Below, one piece after another: positions 39,295 to 64,000 of a stretch of 64,000 nucleotides of DNA. The notes beneath the pieces are model-generated. The model was not told the DNA's origin. It worked only from the letters and a program-made list of their open reading frames with translations, and searched no databases. The translations under genes and the position numbers were made by a program. Source of the DNA: Ficedula albicollis (Eukaryota; Chordata; Aves; Passeriformes; Muscicapidae); the NCBI RefSeq assembly GCF_000247815.1, contig NC_021684.1, positions 6,707,814 through 6,771,813 on the forward strand. Reading direction: 5' to 3'. Numbering within the stretch: the first letter of the stretch is position 1; every line of letters starts with the position of its first letter.

Positions 39295-40128
39295 GGCAAG
39301 ACAGTAGGATTCCCTTTGTGCTTAGCAGTTCTCTCATATCCACATCAGCTTTAGTGCTCTCAGACAAGCTGGTTTACTGATTTGTTTGGGGAACTGCTGG
39401 GAACACTTTGCATGCCTGGTTTTGTTCTTTATTTTAAGTGGTGTGTGTCAGGGTTTTTTGCAATTGCAAGCACAGAGACCTTCCTTCTGTGCAGCTAGGA
39501 GAGCATGACAGATATTTCTGATCTGGACATTGAGTAGGAGTTTGTTTTCTTTTGACATAAGTGCTCAGGATGGGCATTACAGAGGTGTGAGTGAGTACAC
39601 AGTACGTGAAGTAGCAAAGAACTAGGCCTTCTGTGGGCTGGCTTGGTACACTTTTCCCCAATCATGGAAATTTGTCCTTCTTGGGCAGCAGCTACATTAT
39701 TTTGGTTCTAGGCAGAGACTGCCAGTCCTGCTAAAGTGGGAATGAGTTCAGTCACTCACCCCTGCTAAAGGTTCAGAGGAACCTCGTGTCCTGGGGCTGG
39801 CTTCTTTAATTGGATGGTTTTAGGATTCTGGTGGTAAGAGGCCAAAGTACAGCAAGTCATGTTGGCACGTTGGTGCTGCTCCCAAGGAGAGGATGCTCAG
39901 GTGACACATCAGGAGAGGCGCCGCGGGGTTGTTCCGCCTTGCTGCTGTTCTCCGAGCTGCTGCAGCAGGCACGAAAGAGTCCAGCAGTGATTCATCAGGA
40001 ATCCTTGGATCTTGGCTGATTCCAATCAGTCCTGCTGGGCTGCTAAAATAGATATGGCCAGAGCATAAAATAGCTAATAAAAACAAAATCCTCCATGGAA
40101 AATTCATTCTTCAGGGTGTGAGGTTCCA

Positions 40129-40142
40129 GTTGCCATGCCAAA
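40129..40142. promoter_or_regulatory. Imperfect X-box, 1.6 kb upstream of DNAH1 ATG
   Basis: GTTGCCATGCCAAA keeps the left X-box half (GTTGCCAT) and most of the right half. RFX control of axonemal dynein genes is well established, and the position suits a DNAH1 promoter, but the right half is degraded. Confidence 0.3.
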
Positions 40143-40199
40143 GCAAAGCTGAGAGGAGAGAGCTTGAGATTTTCTAGCTTGAAGGAGGGGAGGGGGTAT

Positions 40200-40390
40200 T
40201 ATTGATCTCAGCTCCCAGGTCTTTCCAATCTGTTCGTTTACTCCATTTCATTTAAAAGACTCGCATCATGATAACCTTGATTTATTATCTGATTTCTTTT
40301 TTGATTCAACCTCTCAAAATTGTGCACTGGCTTGAACCTGCAGTAATAAACCAGCACAGTTATTCCCTCTTATCTCCGGCATGCATGTAA
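40200..40390. promoter_or_regulatory. Candidate regulatory element upstream of DNAH1
   Basis: It contains CTGTTCGTTTACTCC (forkhead-like GTTTAC), CATCATGATAACCTTG, GATTTATTATCTG and CAGTAATAAACC. A forkhead word next to a ciliary gene would fit FOXJ1 control. This is inference. Confidence 0.27.
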
Positions 40391-41753
40391 TGCTTTCCCT
40401 GCTGTACCCGATTCATTCTCACAGACAGGCAGCAAGGTGAAATTTTGAAAAGATTGCCCTCTCTCATCAAGACTATAGGGCAAGCGGAGTTTTCACTCCA
40501 TTCAAGAGCAGAGCAGAGAGGGCATGGCAGGAAGGGATCCTGTGGTGCTGTCTCCAGGTCAGAATGAGACTCCAGACAAGTGCTGTACCAGCTGTGGCCT
40601 TCAAGATCAGGCAAGGTCTTTCCAGAACCTAGCTCTGGAAAGCTGGAAGACTCCTACTGCAGAGGCTTGGCTACCAGAAGTAAGAAAACTCCTAGCAAGG
40701 GTGTGGGAGACAAACCACTAGTCAAATAGGGCTGGATGAGGAGTCTGGGTCTAGACTGTCTGAGCAGGAATGGATCAGTAAGCTGTACTGGCCTCAGAGT
40801 ACCTTTGAGAGATACCATGGAGAGCTTTGACCCATAATTTATAGGAATAAGCTACAGAAGGATGTGTACAGCATTGTATCAGTGCATGTGTGTGCAGGCT
40901 GGAGGGGTTTGTGTCACTTTCACTGTTCTGATTAGTTACAATAGTCATCTCTGTGTTTAGACAAGCCTAAAACCAAGGGTTGTGTTATCCTCCTGCTAGA
41001 AGTCTGAGAGCTGTTCTTAATTGGTATCTCTCAGTGCACAAAGGTTTTTATAAAATAAAGCTGTACAGTTGTGATGTTTGCCTGGACTTGTATCTCCCAA
41101 GGTGGAAAAGCAGAAATTATTTGTGAGCTGAGCAAAAATATCCCCTGTAGGAGTAGAAAGAGGGGAGCTTCTGGCTATATTTTAATATGTGTTAGGTGAT
41201 GCTTAAACATCTGTCATGAATTATTTAGATGAAAGAGGCAGACTTACACCTGGAAGTAGCTATGTTGGTATCCTAGGCTGTACTCTACTCCCACTGGAGT
41301 GAAGCATGACAAGGTTTTTAGGGGATTTGGGTGCAGCAGAAGTAGTACTTCTCTTGTAGTCCCTGTTTGCTCAAATTCTCCTGGCAGCTTTCTGCATGCT
41401 GCTGCAGATCTGGGATGCCCCTGCTGCTGAAGGAAAGCAGTTTTTCTTGTGTGTACTGCTGGTTTTCCCACTCCAAAACCCATCTGGAATAATAAAGCAA
41501 TCTCTTTCTCCAGGGTTAGTGAGCCGTTGAGGCAGCCACGTGAGGCTGATGGCCCCCAGGCCGTGAATGCAGCGGTTGGTGTCGAATCAGGGGATCAAAC
41601 CTTCTGTGTTACCCACTCATCATAGCAAGTCAAGGATATCCAGCACTGTGGGAAGGTGTGGAGGAGTGCCAAAGATACAGTGTGTGACAGCCTCAATGTC
41701 TTTCCACTCATAGCAAGCCCAGGGTTACATCACAGCATTCTTCTCCTGAGAAG

Positions 41754-63356
<21,603 letters not shown>

Positions 63357-64000
63357 GTGAGAAGAGAGGACTTGCTGTGTCGTTGCTTGCTTCTCAAATA
63401 GGTTTCTGTTGGTCAGGCAGTCATTGCCTTGGGTGATGTTCCTGTTGTCCCAGAGCATTAGACACATTCTGCAGCACAAGTTAAAAGGTTGCTGTCCTTA
63501 CAGAAGGGAGCAATGGCTGCACAAGTGGGTTCACACTTATCTGTAGAAGAACTTATCTGTAGAAGAACTTATCTGTCTGGTGCAGAATTTCAGCTGTGGC
63601 ATTAATAGCACTGCCTTATGGTTATGCCTTATGCTTGGGTCTCACTCCTCACTGTGGGATTAGTGACTGGTTAAGTTAAAATAAAATGCTTGTCTGCACT
63701 CTGCCATTCAAATGTTATGTCAGGGGGATTAGTTGTGACTGTAAACAGAGATGGCAAATCCTTTAAACCAGTAAACATGCAGGGAAACCTTTTTAGCTCT
63801 GGAGATTCATAGATTAGATGGTCTTTCAGCTTCACTTCATTGGTTCAGATGTGATCTAAAATGGTGTTGACCTTTTGGCAGCTCTTGTCTCTGAAATCTC
63901 AGGCAAGTTCCCAATGGATAGTTCCCTTTTTGTCAAAGGTGTCATTAATCATAGTCATTAATAACCCCCTTGCTGGCAGCCTCTGTGCATCTAGAGCATC
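63357..64000 (+). other. DNAH1: DNAH1 intron 19 (partial)
   Basis: After the GTGAGA donor the sequence shows no further exon up to the right edge. The next DNAH1 exon lies outside the window. Confidence 0.8.
63539..63580. repeat. 17-bp tandem repeat, DNAH1 intron 19
   Basis: ACTTATCTGTAGAAGA occurs in two full tandem copies with a third partial one (ACTTATCTGT). Confidence 0.85.

Noticed and set aside
41514..41650. Possible extra DNAH1 coding exon after TCTCTTTCTCCAG
   Set aside because: One frame is open for about 36 codons but meets a stop before any credible donor and cannot be joined in frame to exon 1. At most an untranslated exon.

Overview
The window looks like nuclear DNA of a vertebrate, most likely a bird. 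It holds spliced genes with GT-AG introns averaging about 1 kb, GC-rich CpG islands, few transposons, and interspersed-repeat relics that are almost all CR1-type LINE fragments. A turtle or crocodilian is not excluded. There are no bacterial or phage features, no CRISPR array and no operon structure.

The only protein-coding gene I can support is the 5' quarter of DNAH1, the axonemal inner-arm dynein heavy chain. It runs on the + strand from an ATG at 41754 to the right edge. Nineteen exons (41754-41864 through 63103-63356) splice in frame to 1,081 codons covering the N-terminal tail and the start of the linker (DHC_N2) region. The AAA+ motor, microtubule-binding stalk and C-terminus must lie to the right. 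Every internal junction keeps phase and the total of 3,243 nt is an exact multiple of three. I saw no frameshift or stop, so the locus looks functional.

The left 41 kb contains no gene I recognise. It is GC-rich intergenic DNA or a very large intron. It carries AT-rich, TAAT-motif islands that look like conserved regulatory elements, three RFX X-box-like sites, CR1 relics on both strands, a decayed 18-bp minisatellite with a hexapeptide rhythm (11264-11585), and many short tandem duplications. The genes that flank DNAH1 upstream in mammals (GLYCTK, WDR82) were not found.

The most striking signal is technical. Four uninterrupted poly-C blocks (641-928, 1366-2501, 36608-37082, 37424-37644; 2,120 bp in all) sit in GC-rich islands. 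The third ends exactly at CTTCCGATCT, the 3' end of the Illumina adapter, followed at once by a 97-bp segment that is repeated intact 186 bp downstream. On the other strand this reads insert, then AGATCGGAAG, then poly-G: the signature of adapter read-through on two-colour sequencers. The blocks are best treated as mis-filled gaps over two CpG islands, one of which could be a promoter for DNAH1 or a neighbour. The giant poly-Pro and poly-Gly reading frames there are not genes.

About fifteen other local direct duplications (31 bp to 375 bp), one of which copies a DNAH1 splice donor, may be real young tandem duplications or unmerged assembly or haplotype copies. The sequence alone does not decide this.
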